Part shown: in pieces, positions 33,016 through 43,984 of the stretch
Numbering within the stretch: position 1 is the first letter of the stretch
How the letters are laid out: each line of letters begins with the position of its first letter
Source: Pegoplata infirma
Taxonomy: Eukaryota > Arthropoda > Insecta > Diptera > Anthomyiidae
Direction of reading: 5' to 3'
Assembly: GCA_963921195.1 (NCBI GenBank)
Contig: OY992536.1
Location: 324,339,038-324,403,037, forward strand
DNA: 64,000 nt
The notes under the pieces: generated by a model
Seen by the model: only the letters and a program-made list of their open reading frames with translations
Told to the model about the DNA's origin: nothing
The model's database searches: none
Made by a program: the position numbers and the translations under genes

Positions 33016-33216
33016 CAGGCGCCCCAGTAGGCTAGTTGGTAGCGTGCTAGCCTATGAGTCTGGGGGTCGTGGGTTCGATTCCCACCAGAGGCCTGTTGGG
33101 TCTGTTTCGCTACAACGACACGAAGGTCATTGTTACCAGTTCTCGGTTAGGTAAAATTAGTATATGATTTGTAATTATATGTTAATTCTTAATAAAATAA
33201 AAAAAAAAATAAAAAT
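33016..33216 (+). mobile_element. tRNA-derived SINE with 10-bp target duplication
   Basis: A 201-bp element flanked by AAAATTAAAT at 33006-33015 and 33217-33226. The head carries an A box TAGGCTAGTTGG (33028-33039) and a consensus B box GGTTCGATTCC (33072-33082), and the T arm GTGGGTTCGATTCCCAC folds perfectly. The 3' part ends in an A-rich tail (33190-33216). The 5' and 3' acceptor strands do not pair, so it is not a functional tRNA. Length, internal promoter, A tail and target duplication are all as expected for a SINE moved by LINE machinery. Confidence 0.87.
33072..33082 (+). promoter_or_regulatory. RNA polymerase III B box of the SINE
   Basis: GGTTCGATTCC agrees fully with the consensus GGTTCGANTCC and lies 33 bp after the A box. 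With the A box this would form a type 2 internal promoter. Confidence 0.75.
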
Positions 33217-33405
33217 AAAATTAAATATATTTTAAAAAATCAATTTGAAAATACAAGTAGAAAAATTGAGTTCGACTGATCCAAATTAATGAATACTAGA
33301 GTTGTCAACCGATTAAGGATTATTCGATTAATCGATCAAACAAAAGCAAACTCTTGTTTGAATAATTTTAAAATGACGATAACGAGTAAACCGATTAATA
33401 ATGTT

Positions 33406-33994
33406 CACAGAAAAAAATAAAAAAAAATTTGAGTAAATTTTTAATACTATTGAGTAAAAAATTACTCAATTTTCCACCAGTAAACGATTTAATAGTATTG
33501 AGTAAACTTTTAATAAAAAATTATTAAATGCTTAATAAAAAATTTGAGTAAATTCACACAATTAAATCTTTACTTAAAATTTTTTAATATTTTTAAGTAA
33601 CTTTTTAATTGTGTCAAGTAAAAATTTACTCAAAATGTATCAAATTATTTTTTTAAAAAGTTTAAAAAGTTTCTAATTTTTTTTCCAAAAAATTGCTTTT
33701 ACAAACTTTACCAAATATACTTATGTCTTCAAGACAAAGTAAAATTTTATAAAGATGATTTCAAACTTTCATATACATATACAAAAAACAATAAACTAAA
33801 TGAGAATTCAAAACACCAAGAGAAAAAAAATAAATAAAAAAAAATATTAAATTTGTATTAAATTATTTACTCAAATTTTATTTTCAATTTTTGAGTAAAT
33901 TTTTAATTGCGTCAATTAAAAAATTACTCAAATTTTTTTTAAAAAATTAAACAAGTGATTACTCAAATTTGTTTCCTCCATATTTTTTTCTGTG
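33406..33994. mobile_element. CACAG-ended TIR element, 589 bp
   Basis: Ends CACAGAAAAAAATA and, reverse-complemented, CACAGAAAAAAATATGGA. The interior is very AT-rich with many GAGTAA / TTACTC words in both orientations. Flanks on both sides are TT. No coding capacity. Confidence 0.78.
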
Positions 33995-34369
33995 TTGATT
34001 AATTGAATAATTAACTTTTTGGAATATAAGATGCTGAGAATATTTTTCTTTACTTCAAAGATTTTTTTATAGAAATTGTCTATAGAAAAAGTCTCAGGTT
34101 CTAACACAGTGGATCGTGTAGAAGAAACACTCGGTATTTTTTTTCAAGGTTTTTTTAATAAACTCAGACTCTGAATTTGACAAATACAAAAAAAAAATCA
34201 AAAAAATAGCGATTTTTGTTTTTGTAATTTTGCAACATTCGCGTTCATTAAAGTCATACCTTCATAATTTTCTTTTAGTACTGCTTCAAAATTTTGCGTT
34301 TCAAATTATCGGTTCCAAAACGCGGGTAGTTTTTTTTTGAAAAATTATTTTACATTTAAATTTTATTAC

Positions 34370-34911
34370 AAGGGATGAGATTTTCATGCACTAAAAAATC
34401 GAAAATATGCGCTTAAAATATGCGCTAAAAAATTAAAAATATGGACTAAAAAACCTTAAAATATGCTCTAAAAAATAAAATGTGCACAAAAAAAATATTG
34501 TTTTCATAAGAAAAACTATTTTAAAAGCAAAAAATAACGCCGGCTTTAAATAGTAACATTTAAAACCGCAAGATTTTTTTAGAAACTAAAGAAAATCAAT
34601 AAAATTTTTTTTTTTTATTTTCAAAATAAAATTTTTAAAATTTAAAATAGTTTTAAAAAAAAAAAATGTGTTTTTGCTAATTTATGTCAAAATATGCAAA
34701 AATATGCACTTAAAAGGTACAAATATGCACAAAATATGCATTTAAAATCAAAATATGAAAAAATATAAATTTTTACCAAAATATTCAAAAATATGCAAAA
34801 ACAAATCGATGCCATTTCAACGGAAATTTCTTGATTCGGAAAGATAATTGGTCGATACCGTTTTTAGGCTATCTACAAAAAACATGCATTTGCATGGAAA
34901 TCTCATCCCTA
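34370..34911. mobile_element. hAT-like element, 542 bp, 8-bp target duplication
   Basis: Ends AAGGGATGAGATTTTCATGC and, reverse-complemented, TAGGGATGAGATTTCCATGC. The target TTTATTAC is duplicated at 34362-34369 and 34912-34919. The interior is full of 'aaatatgc' words, repeated at least ten times, in a low-complexity pattern. Non-autonomous hAT. Confidence 0.9.
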
Positions 34912-34955
34912 TTTATTACCGTAGAATATATTCAAGAATCTGCTTCAATTACTTA

Positions 34956-35543
34956 CAAGGGAAGTATCTCAACCCTTATGAACCGATTTGCATGAAACGT
35001 AAAATATATATAAAAGAGACAATTCTAAGGTTGGGGTGTCTCGGCTTATCGGCCATATCAGGGATTTAGGGGTTCAAAACATGGGTCAAAAAATGGCGAA
35101 AAAATCGTTTTTTGGATTTTTCAGCCATTTCTTTCTATGAAACTATATAATGTTTACATATGAGAAGAAAGGTTTTTTTAATGCCTATCCAACGGTGGCA
35201 TAAACTTGTAAAAGTTTGGCTTCGTTAAATACTTTTTTCATGAAAATGTGAAAATTTTGGGGGGTATATATATGAAGACATAGAGCTACGATGTCCATAT
35301 GAACACGAATTAATCTTTATTAAATTTAAGTCGACACGTATTTTTGCTCTAGAGGATATTCCTGTTAGTTCATGAGTTATCGAAATTTTCCCGGAGGTCC
35401 ATATGGTTTCATAAGGGGACAACGAAATTTTGAAACACTGATATGGCCGAAAAGCCGAGACACCCCAACCTTAAAATCGTCTCATTTATATATATTTTAA
35501 GTTTCAGGCAAATCGGTTCATAAGGGTAGAGATACTTCCCTTG
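34956..35543. mobile_element. CAAGG-ended element, 588 bp, TTA target duplication
   Basis: Left end CAAGGGAAGTATCTC, right end GAGATACTTCCCTTG, flanked by TTA on both sides (34953-34955 and 35544-35546). Arms of about 125 bp include 'cttatgaaccgatttgc' and 'aaggttggggtgtctcggct' with their complements. A 3-bp TTA duplication is typical of PIF/Harbinger elements. The element at 47992 has nearly the same length, end and target. Confidence 0.87.
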
Positions 35544-35546
35544 TTA

Positions 35547-35930
35547 GAATCTATTTTAAAAAAAATTCCTGTGTAGTCAATTATTCATAATCAAATTATG
35601 ATGATTTATGTATGTCTGTTTTAGGTTTTTCATTACAAACAAAAATTTCATGTAATTTTAGAATTAAAAGTTCATACGTAAGTAATTCTTGTTAAATAAG
35701 AAAAGGGTTGCTTAAAGAAGTATTTCTTACAAACTTTCACGTATTAGCAGACAGCGGGGTGGTTAAAATAAGTTTTAATGACAACGGGTAAGGTATGATA
35801 ACGCGAAAATTATATTTTTTCCTTTTTTTTAAGCATTTTGCGCATGTTAGATAAACTTTTAACCTTTGACAATGGTGCAAAAAATAATTTTAAAACTCTA
35901 GCTCGAGGTCATATTTTTTTTACTAATCGT
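35547..35930. other. Region without a gene
   Basis: AT-rich, no repeat ends or coding similarity seen. A possible older repeat near 35740-35800 ('agcggggtggttaa') is not matched elsewhere. Confidence 0.4.
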
Positions 35931-35931
35931 T

Positions 35932-37455
35932 TTTTTACCCTCTAACCACTGTATGGGGGTATACTAACTTTGTCATTCCGTTTGTAACGCATCAAAATAT
36001 CGGCCGGGGACCCCATAAAGTATATATGGGGCATTCTTTGTGAAATCGGACACTTTAAAAAACTTTTTTTTTAGATTTTCCCAATTTGTTTACAGTTTTT
36101 AATACCCTTCGAAAACTCCTTCGTGGTAAATTTTCAGATTTTTTTGATGACCCGTTCAAAAGATATCGAATTTTTAAAAACTGGTAGTTTGTTCCTTTAC
36201 TCAAACTTCTTTTAATCATAACTTCTTCAATAATGGTCCAAATTTCAAAATTTTTTTTTCAAAATTTTTGTTTTTTTACGTAGCCTACTTATGGAGTGGA
36301 GATAGGGCGTAGGTATGTTTTGAAAAAATGTTGTAGGGTAAAAATAAATGGGGGTCGGTCTCACTAATGACCCCTCTCGGACGCACCATTGGACCGGTAA
36401 AAGCTGATTAAATAAAACAAATTTACAAAAAATAAAAAAAATTGTATGGGGACCGCCCTAACAGTTAAAGATAGAGGGTAGGTGTGTTCAGAGAAAATGT
36501 TTGGAATAAAAAAATATTGTGGGTCGGTCATACATTTTGTTGCTCTAAGGGCACTATTAGGGCAGTTAGAGCGGTTGGAACAAATTTTAAAAAATGTCGT
36601 TTTGTGTGGGAGCCCCCTTAGAAATTGGAGATAGGGTATTAGTTTGTTCCAAAGAAATGTTAAGACGTAAAAATTAATGGGGGTCGGTCTTATAAAGGAC
36701 CCCTCTATGACGACCCATTGGAGCAGTAGAAATGATTTTAAGATTGAAAAATTACAATAACATTTTTTCAAAAAATTTTAAAAAATAGTAATAATCGTTA
36801 TCCCACGATCTTCCTGGGAAAAAAATTTGTAGAATTGATAGAAGTTTTACACAAAAAAATTTCAAAAAAATCGAAGAGTACAAACATTTTCAAAAATGAG
36901 ATTTAAATTTTAAAACTTAAAATTCGCATACTAAAGCGCTTTTAAGAATTTTTTGGGATTTTTTTTAGAAAGTACGTAAAAAAACAAAAATTTTGAAAAA
37001 AAAAATTTGAAATTTGGACCATTATTGAAGAAGTTATGATTAAAAGAATTTTGAGTAAAGGAACAAACTACCAATTTTTAAAAATTCGATATCTTTTGAA
37101 GGGGTCATCCAAAAAATCTGAAAATTTACCACGAAGGAGTTTTCGAAGGGTACTAAAAACTGTAAACAAATTGAGAAAATCTAAAAAAAAAGTTTTCAAA
37201 GTGTCCGATTTCACATGGAATGCCATATATTATTGATCCATGATCAATTCTAAGACATTCTGTGAATGTCCGTCTGTCCTTCCGTCCGTCTGTCTGTAGA
37301 TGGCACGATGCAGTCCAAAATAAAACAGCCATCCTCCTGAAATTTGGCACGAATATGTCTTACGGTCCTAGGCAGGTTAAGTTCTGATGAACTGAACCAA
37401 CCTCTGAAAAACAACACTATTTTTTCATGTTTTTTTGTTAAATAAATGAAACATT
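35932..37455 (-). repeat. AACAAGT/GGGTATAAAA repeat (minus), carrying a foldback
   Basis: In reverse: 'ataccctctaacc..gtatgg', 'gtcattccgtttgtaacgca', 'tcaaaatatcgg', 'accccataaagtatat' up to 36026; then after the insertion 'tattgatccatgatcaattc', 'gaatgtccgtctgtc', 'gatggcacgatgcagtccaa' and 'ggcacgaatatgtctta'. The two halves join without overlap around the element at 36027-37218. Confidence 0.75.
36027..37218. mobile_element. Inverted-repeat element, about 1.19 kb, nested
   Basis: Ends GGCATTCTTTGTGAAATCGG and, reverse-complemented, GGCATTCCATGTGAAATCGG. Arms of about 250 bp include 'ttttcccaatttgtttacag', 'ttcgaaaactccttcgtgg' and 'cataacttcttcaataatgg' with complements. The middle (36290-36780) has three diverged direct repeats marked by 'gggtcggtc' at about 36352, 36514 and 36683. 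The 135-codon minus-strand frame at 36364-36771 covers these repeats and looks like a by-product. Flanks carry ATAT. Confidence 0.82.
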
Positions 37456-37831
37456 TGGTATATTTGTCGCGATGGAAAGTGATCTCAACATCCCCCACTG
37501 ACACCATGACAAAAAGAAGACAACATCACACCGGCAACAAGTAATATTATTCCCCATTATAAAAATCCTCTTTCGTGAAATGCCTCTGCTTTACCACATA
37601 ATTATTCAAATTACATTCAATTACAAATAAATAACTAAAGGTAAAGAAATTCAACTTTTTAATTACATTTTATATTATTGAAATATTTTATCAAACATGT
37701 TTTGAATTTCATTAATATTTTTTCAACGTTGAAAACTTTTATGAAGAACAAATGTCATCGTATGTTACATACAAATATGTAAAATATTTGCAATTAGTTA
37801 AAAAAAAACATAAACACTCAAAAAATCACTA

Positions 37832-39225
37832 CACTCAAAAAAAAAACCTTGTCAAATTACAAGAAAAAGTCTCATAATCCCATTTTACCAATATTTGACA
37901 GTTTTCCATGTTTTTCAACAAATAATTTTCGATCGAAATTTAAATTTTTTTTGGTAATTTTACAGTTTTTCTTGTAATCTTACAAATTTCAAAGATTTTT
38001 TACAAAAAAATAAAAAATTAGTAAATTCACGAGAATTTAAGTTTTATTTCGCCAAAAAAAGTTGTAAATTTACAATTTTACTGGTAAAAATCTTATTAAA
38101 ATACAAAAAAGTTCGTAATTTTTACTACACTGCAAAAAAAAATCTGTAATGTTAGCAAAAAAAAGCCTGTAAACCTACAGGAAAATTTGCTGATTTTGAA
38201 CCCACAATTTTTTTGGTAATTTAGCAAAAATGTTTTGCCAAAAATTAGTTAACTGAAATTTTTTTTATTTCAAATAAGTTCATACACATTTGAGGACCCC
38301 ATTGGGTTCGAAGCCGATAGGTCCCAGACCCCGATGGGCACAGACCTAGTTGGGTTCCTTAAAAATCCTCATAGTTTTTGAGCCAAAATTTGTGTCCGTT
38401 TCGCTCTACCTTGCTTAGTTTTTGAGATACGTGATTTTAGGGGACCACTGGGGTTTTGAGAATTAAAAAACTCGATAACTTCAAAAATATTACTCGGAGA
38501 GCTTTTTGTTATTTTGAGGACTTGTTTTACATGTTGAGGGCTACAAAACTGCTTTTGGACTTTTTGTTGTGTCGGCAATATTTACCGAGATATGAGCATT
38601 TTAAAATTTTCGAGAAGGCCAACTTTTTTGGATCCAAAGTTAGGACCCATTAGGGTCCACACATGTGAAGAGGACCGGCGATACTATGGAGAGCCCGAGA
38701 ACCAAAAATGGCCTCCATCTGGCTTAGTTTCCGAGATAGCGCCATTTTAAGTTTTATTAAAAAAAAAATACATTTTATTTTTGCTAATATTAGCAAAAAA
38801 GCTTGTAAAAATGTTGTCAACTCAATTTCAAATTTAGCAAAAGAAACTAGTTCAAAGTTTGTTTAAAATTGCTAATGTGCTAAATGAAGTTTACAAGAAT
38901 TTTTTGCTAACATGCTAATCTCAACTAAAAATTTGCTAAAAGTTAGCTATCTAGCATTAGCAAAAACAAATTGGTAAATCTACTAACTTATTTTTTTGAG
39001 TGTAGGAATTCTCGTAAAAAAGGAGGTAGCAAAAAATCTAGTAAAGTCAAGAAACCTCCTTGTAAGTTTTATCGCGTTAAAAAAATGGTAAATTTACAAT
39101 TTTTTTGGTAAAAAGCTTGTAAAATTACCAACTTAGTGGTAAAAAGCTTGTTAAATAACAAGGAATTCTTGTCAAATAGAAGGTAGCAACAAAAAAGTTA
39201 CAAACTTTTCTTGTAATTTTAAAAA
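37832..39225. mobile_element. TA-flanked CACTC element (CTTGTAAATTACAAG type), with a nested relative
   Basis: Left end CACTCAAAAAAAAAACCTTG after TA (37830-37831). The interior has TTGTAA/TTACAA words. It is interrupted at 38128-39002 by another CACTC element. The right end is worn: 'acttttcttgtaatttt' at 39205-39223 but no GAGTG. Related copies: 48604-49064, 55314-56656 and 62138-62198. Confidence 0.72.
38128..39002. mobile_element. TA-flanked CACTC element (GCTAA type), 875 bp
   Basis: Ends CACTGCAAAAAAAAATCTG and TTTTTTTGAGTG; TA at 38126-38127 and 39003-39004. Closely similar to 29203-30083 throughout. It is inserted within a CACTC element of the other subtype, so the GCTAA subtype moved later here. 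Confidence 0.9.
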
Positions 39226-40109
39226 TAGTATTCATTTAAATGAACCAATATGAAATTGAAGCAACAACCCAGTTAGACTTTTTTGAAGTATATTAACAAT
39301 AAAAAAATCCTATGACTTATTAAAAAAATATTTTTATTTTGAGTGCATGAACAATTGAAAAGCATACCATATGTTTTTATCTATTTAAATTCTATCAAAT
39401 TATTATTTTGTTTAAATTTATCCTTCTTAAAGGATAACATATTATTCAGATGTTAAAAATAACTATTTAAAAAAATCCCCCTTATACAGACAATAAAAGA
39501 GAAAAACAATTTTAAAATTCTTTTAAAAATTTGTAACTTATTAAAAAATCTACCACAGCGCACGTGTCAATTACAATTTTTGAATATAACAATGGAACAA
39601 CCAGCCAAATTCAAATAAATCCTTTTGGTTTTATACAGTTGTTACCAGGCCTACAAACAGCATCACACTCTCGTCCTTTCAAAATATTTTTGTATTTCTT
39701 TTTTTTCAAAATTTTCAAATTTCATTGACTCTGTTGTTATGCACGCACTTGGTTAATCCTGTTTTCAAAAGATTACTGTCACCAAAACATATTTTTATTT
39801 TTTTATTTTATTTTTGCGATGGTACTAAAAAGGATATTATTTATAATCAAATTTAAATCTGACCTGGCAAATTGTCATTGTCTGCTTTATTGTTGTTATT
39901 GTTTTTGTTGTCTTCCAACTGATTGTAAGGGGTGTGTTTGAATGAGTAGTTGGTGTATGTGTGAATAAGAGAAAATCTTTCCCAGCAAACATAAAGTGTA
40001 AGCGATAAAAATATTGGCGGTGTCGGGGGATTTCTTTCCCCTGACGATTAATGATTACAAAATAATTTATTATGAAATTTAGAGCTAAACTAATACAATG
40101 TTATCATTA
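39226..40109. other. Region without a gene
   Basis: AT-rich to 39560, then a stretch of ordinary complexity at 39570-39980 with TTGTTGTT repeats near 39890-39910. No motif or repeat family recognised. Confidence 0.4.
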
Positions 40110-40510
40110 TTTATATAATTTTTTATATCCACGCCTACCAAAAGGGGGCGGCTAACAAATTTTAATTCTTTTAGCATATTTCAGCAGCTTAAGTTCTTTA
40201 ATGTGCAACTATTTTCCCCCTTGTCCGACTTTTCCCATTAACGAACTTTACCAGTCTATGACCACGAGACATTTTCGTGCCATACTTCACGGAGTAGCTC
40301 TATTGCTTTAGACTACAGTTGGGCGGACGAAAAGACTTCGCTAGAGTAAAAATTGGTAATCGGACGGATACAATTTAATTAGATAAACCTATTTTTCGGA
40401 TTAAATTGTATCCGTCCCATTAAAACTGATCTTATCTTAGCGATCCATTTTTCGGATCAGTACTAACCTTCGATCATAGATCAATAATATATATTCTTTT
40501 TGGAGTCGTA
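40110..40510 (+). repeat. AACAAGT/GGGTATAAAA repeat, interrupted
   Basis: 'ccccttgtccgac', 'ccattaacgaactttacc', 'gagacattttcgtgcc' and 'gatcaataatatatattc' to 'ggagtcgta' at 40510. The next bases of the repeat resume after the inserted element at 43621 ('ttggactgatatttcc'). A small hairpin with arms GGACGGATACAATTTAAT / complement lies at 40357-40417. Confidence 0.7.
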
Positions 40511-40758
40511 CACTGAAAGAATTATTGTTCATAATATCTATGAACAAATTTCATAAAACCAAATTCATAGAATCTATGAAAAAATTCATTGGCTGAATGA
40601 ATATTGAATGAATATTCATTAGTATTGTTAAATATTTCATAGCATTTTATTCATAGATTTTGTTAGATTCATCGAAAAAAATCATAGAATTAATGAATGC
40701 CATTCATAGAAAAAAATGTCATCAATTTTTTTTCTTTTGATTTTAATTTTTTTAATAA

Positions 40759-42973
40759 CTAGCAGGCCCGCCCGGAACTTTGTTACCGGTAATATTAAAT
40801 ACCGTATTAAAGAAGGATCAGGATTAGAGTCCCCATTTCTTAAATTCTCCCCCACATTATTAAATTTTTATTATAAAATTAAACAGCCCCGTTTAGCCCG
40901 GAATCATGTTCGTTTCGGTAAAAAACTATTTGAAAATTTTCGAGCCCTTATATCGTAATTATTGAAATCATTTCATTCCGCGTTTCATTCCATTTCGTTC
41001 CCGTTCTATTCCATTTTGTTTCCTGTTCTATTCATTTTAATTAATTGAATTTCAATTCATTTCGTTCCGTGTAAACTTCATTTCTTTCTGTATAACATGT
41101 GTTAAAAAATAAAAACATTTTCGGGTCGTTATCTCAATTGATATAAAAAGTACCATATTACCCTACCTTAACCAATGTTTACTCCTTTTAACCCTTAAAA
41201 ATTTTAATCTCAAAATATGTTCTTCTCTTCATTGTTCATTCTGCACACAAAAAATTATTGGCTAAAAAATTTCAATTAAATCTATTGATCAACAAAATTT
41301 AAATGAGTCAATTATTGTGTTGATTAACATTTTTGTTATTTTCTTTAACTATCAAATTACAAATTTTCAACATACCAGATTTTTTTCGCTTCAAATTATT
41401 TGAATACATTAATTCAAAAATATACTTTATACTAGGGTTTTACTTTTTTTTATTGTAGGCAATATATTGGAAATCAAAAAATATGAATTTATTCATAATT
41501 TTTCCATAAGCTTGAAATTCATTTGATAAATCAATCATTATTTTAATTGACTTTGAATAAATAATTGATTAAATTTTTAATCAAAATCGAAAAAATGATT
41601 AATTGAAATAAAAATCAATTAATCACCTACAATTTGATGATTGATATAACAATTTTCTTTATCGGAGGAGTTTCAATTAAAAAATTAATTGAATCCGCGT
41701 TTTTGTTGATTGACTTTCGTTTTCAATTCTTTCTGTGTGCTGGAGGAGTTCAGGGGATAGTAAAAGTACCACAGCACAATAATTTACAATTAAAATCTAA
41801 ATTTCCGGAAGGTACTTTTTTAGAATGATTTTTTGGGCTGAAGGATCCCACATTTGAAGTTTCAGGTTTCTATGACCAATATTTCAGGAGATAGAAAAGG
41901 TTACAAAGTTCGTTAATTTGCACCTATTTGTTCCATTAAAATCGGAATTTCCAAAAGGGGCATTTTTCAAAATGTTTTGAAATCGGATGAATATTTCGGA
42001 AGTTTTTAAATTGTACGTCTTTTGGCCCAAAGTGATCTTTAAAATGAGTGCGGTCAATGAAAGTTACCCTAACTCACCCTGAAGGAGACGTCTAAATATT
42101 GGTGAGATCATTTTTGATACCTCATAAAAAGTTTCCTATATTTTAAAATTTTAGACTATGTAGTCTATGTCGAACCCGAAGGAACATTCTTAATATTGGA
42201 AATCGGATGAGTAATTTTGGAGATTTTTAAATTTTATTTTTTTTTGCCAAAAAGTGGGCGTAGGAGTGGGTGTGGTCGATGAATCCTAGCCTATATCCAC
42301 CCTGAAGGAACACTCTAAATATTGGTGAAAACATTTTTGAAATCGGATGAGTAGTTTCATAGGTATTTAGATTTTAAGTTTTTTTGCCAAAAGTGGGCGT
42401 AGAAGTGGGAGTGGTCGATGAAACCGAGCATATTTCCATCATGAAGGACCATTTCAAGTATATATTGGTGAAAAAAAATTTTGAAATCGGTTTAGTAGAT
42501 TTGGAGATTTTAAGTTTTTTGGAAAAAAGTGGGCGTGGTCAATAAATTCTAGCATATATCTACCCTGGAGGAACGGTCTAAATATTGGTGAAAACATTTT
42601 TGAAATCGGATGAGTAGTTTCATAGATATTTAAATTTTAAGTTTTTTTTTGCCAAAAGTGGGCGTAGAAGTGGGCGTGGTCAATGAAACCAAGCATATTT
42701 TCATCATGAACGACCATTCCAAGTATATATTGGTGAAATTTTTTTTTAAATCGGTTTAGTAATTTTGGGGTTTTTTTTAATTTTACGTTTTTTGGAAAAA
42801 AGTGGGCGTAGAAGTGGGCGTGGTCGATGAAACCTAGCCTATGTCCGTCCTGGAGGAACACTCTAAATATAGCTGAAAACTTTTTTGAAATCGGATAAAT
42901 AGTTCCGGAGATTACTTTCTACAAACAAACAAACAAAAAAACAAACATTACCTCTTTATAATATTAGTATAGA
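40759..42973 (-). mobile_element. Helitron, non-autonomous, copy 1
   Basis: On the minus strand it begins TCTATACTAATATTATAAAG after an A, and ends GGGCGGGCCTGCTAG before a T. This is the A|TC...CTAG|T signature of Helitrons, which make no target duplication. The left boundary agrees with the sister element at 31270-31320, where 'ttaataattaaaataatg' runs uninterrupted. The interior has five or so direct repeats of 130-145 bp, each with 'aaagtgggcgtag' and 'gtgggcgtggtc' (42256-42810). A MITE sits at 41245-41738. No Rep or helicase motif seen. Frames of 64-80 codons are spurious. Confidence 0.88.
41245..41738. mobile_element. ACACA(G)AAAA-ended MITE, 494 bp, copy 2
   Basis: Ends ACACAAAAAATTATTGGC and TTCAATTCTTTCTGTGT. 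The flanking dinucleotide GC (41243-41244, 41739-41740) occurs once in the empty site of Helitron copy 2 ('ttcattctgctggagga', 62777-62793). Matches the element at 4558-5055 along its length. Confidence 0.9.
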
Positions 42974-43061
42974 TATAGATTAAAATAATGTTACAATAAT
43001 TGAAATAGTTGAATAAATATATATAAAAAAATTAAAAAAAATAAACATTAAACAAAAAAAT

Positions 43062-43160
43062 CCCAGCAATGCCCTGGCCGGGTCTCGAACGCAAGACCTA
43101 CCGGCTGTGGAGGTTATTGTTGACGCCTTAGCAATCAGCACCACTAAAGAATCGCTAATT
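43062..43160 (-). repeat. tRNA-like module B (minus strand)
   Basis: On the minus strand: GTGGTGCTGATTGCTAAGGC, then CAGCCGGTAGGTC and GCGTTCGAGACCCGGCC. The B-box core GTTCGAGACC is well kept. Homologous to 31138-31216. Confidence 0.6.
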
Positions 43161-43307
43161 TTTTGTTTGTAAATACACAAAAATTTTGTTTTCTACAAAC
43201 ACACACACAGCTTTTGGCAGAGCATGGATACAAACTCAATATGTTAAAGCAGAATATTAAACAAAATGGATTTTTAGTGTTATTATTTTTTTATATACTT
43301 TAGCTAA

Positions 43308-43372
43308 GTGGCTCGAGACTAAGCTTCACGAACAACTGGTTCTGTGTTCGAATCTCGGTGGGAATAAGGAAA
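43308..43372 (+). repeat. tRNA-like module A
   Basis: TAGCTAAGTGGCTCGAGACT and GTGTTCGAATCTCGGTGGG, followed by an A-rich stretch. Very close to the module at 19269-19333 (two or three differences). Confidence 0.62.
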
Positions 43373-43984
43373 AAAACATATAAATTTTTTAAAATAGAAA
43401 ATTGTTAATAAATAAAATAATAAAATTGCAATAATAAAATAAATAAAAATAGAATTGAATAATATTTTTTTTTCTTAGCCTATGAACTTTTTGATAGGCT
43501 TCTGGTTTCTATGAATTTGTTTCATAGATTCTATGAAGGGCATCATTGGCTGACTGCTAATGATCTTTTTCATAGAATAAATGTACGTTTTCATAGCCGT
43601 AATGAACAAATTTTTTTCAGTTTGGACTGATATTTCCATTCGTTAAAATTTTTTTTAGAATTATGGAGGACACAGCTTAGTTTAAACTTATTATGTTTGC
43701 TGGGCTATATCTTTGTTTGGGTATGTGTTTTTATGTTTATAAAAGGATGCTATTAAAATTTGTATTTTATGGTCAAAAAGTTTGTATGATTTCAAAAAAA
43801 ATATTGTCATAAATTATTTTTCTGCAACTGTTTATGATACAGTTTTCTTTGTTTGGGTAGGAAACAATTCACAAAAATTTACAAACTTTTATTTCCTTGA
43901 TAATCCTTGGATTGCTTTTAGGACTAGCAGTAGAAATTGATTTTTATGACTTTTAAAATGTTTAAAATTTTTAGATATTGCGAA

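Larger units (their letters stand above)
40511..43620. mobile_element. tRNA-like TIR element with nested Helitron
   Basis: Left end CACTGAAAGAATTATTGTTC after TA (40509-40510); right end TTTTTTTCAG. Compared with 30659-31512 it lies in reverse: module B on the minus strand (43062-43160), then module A on the plus strand (43308-43372), and the 'cgttttcatagccgtaatga' end on the right. Without the Helitron (40759-42973) it is about 895 bp. The sister copy gives the empty site for the Helitron. Confidence 0.83.

Noticed and set aside
33016..33100. Possible functional tRNA gene
   Set aside because: The T arm folds, but the acceptor strands do not pair and a SINE body, A-rich tail and target duplication follow.
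36364..36771. 135-codon minus-strand open frame
   Set aside because: It lies in the loop of an inverted-repeat element over three diverged direct repeats, with T-rich composition and no domain.
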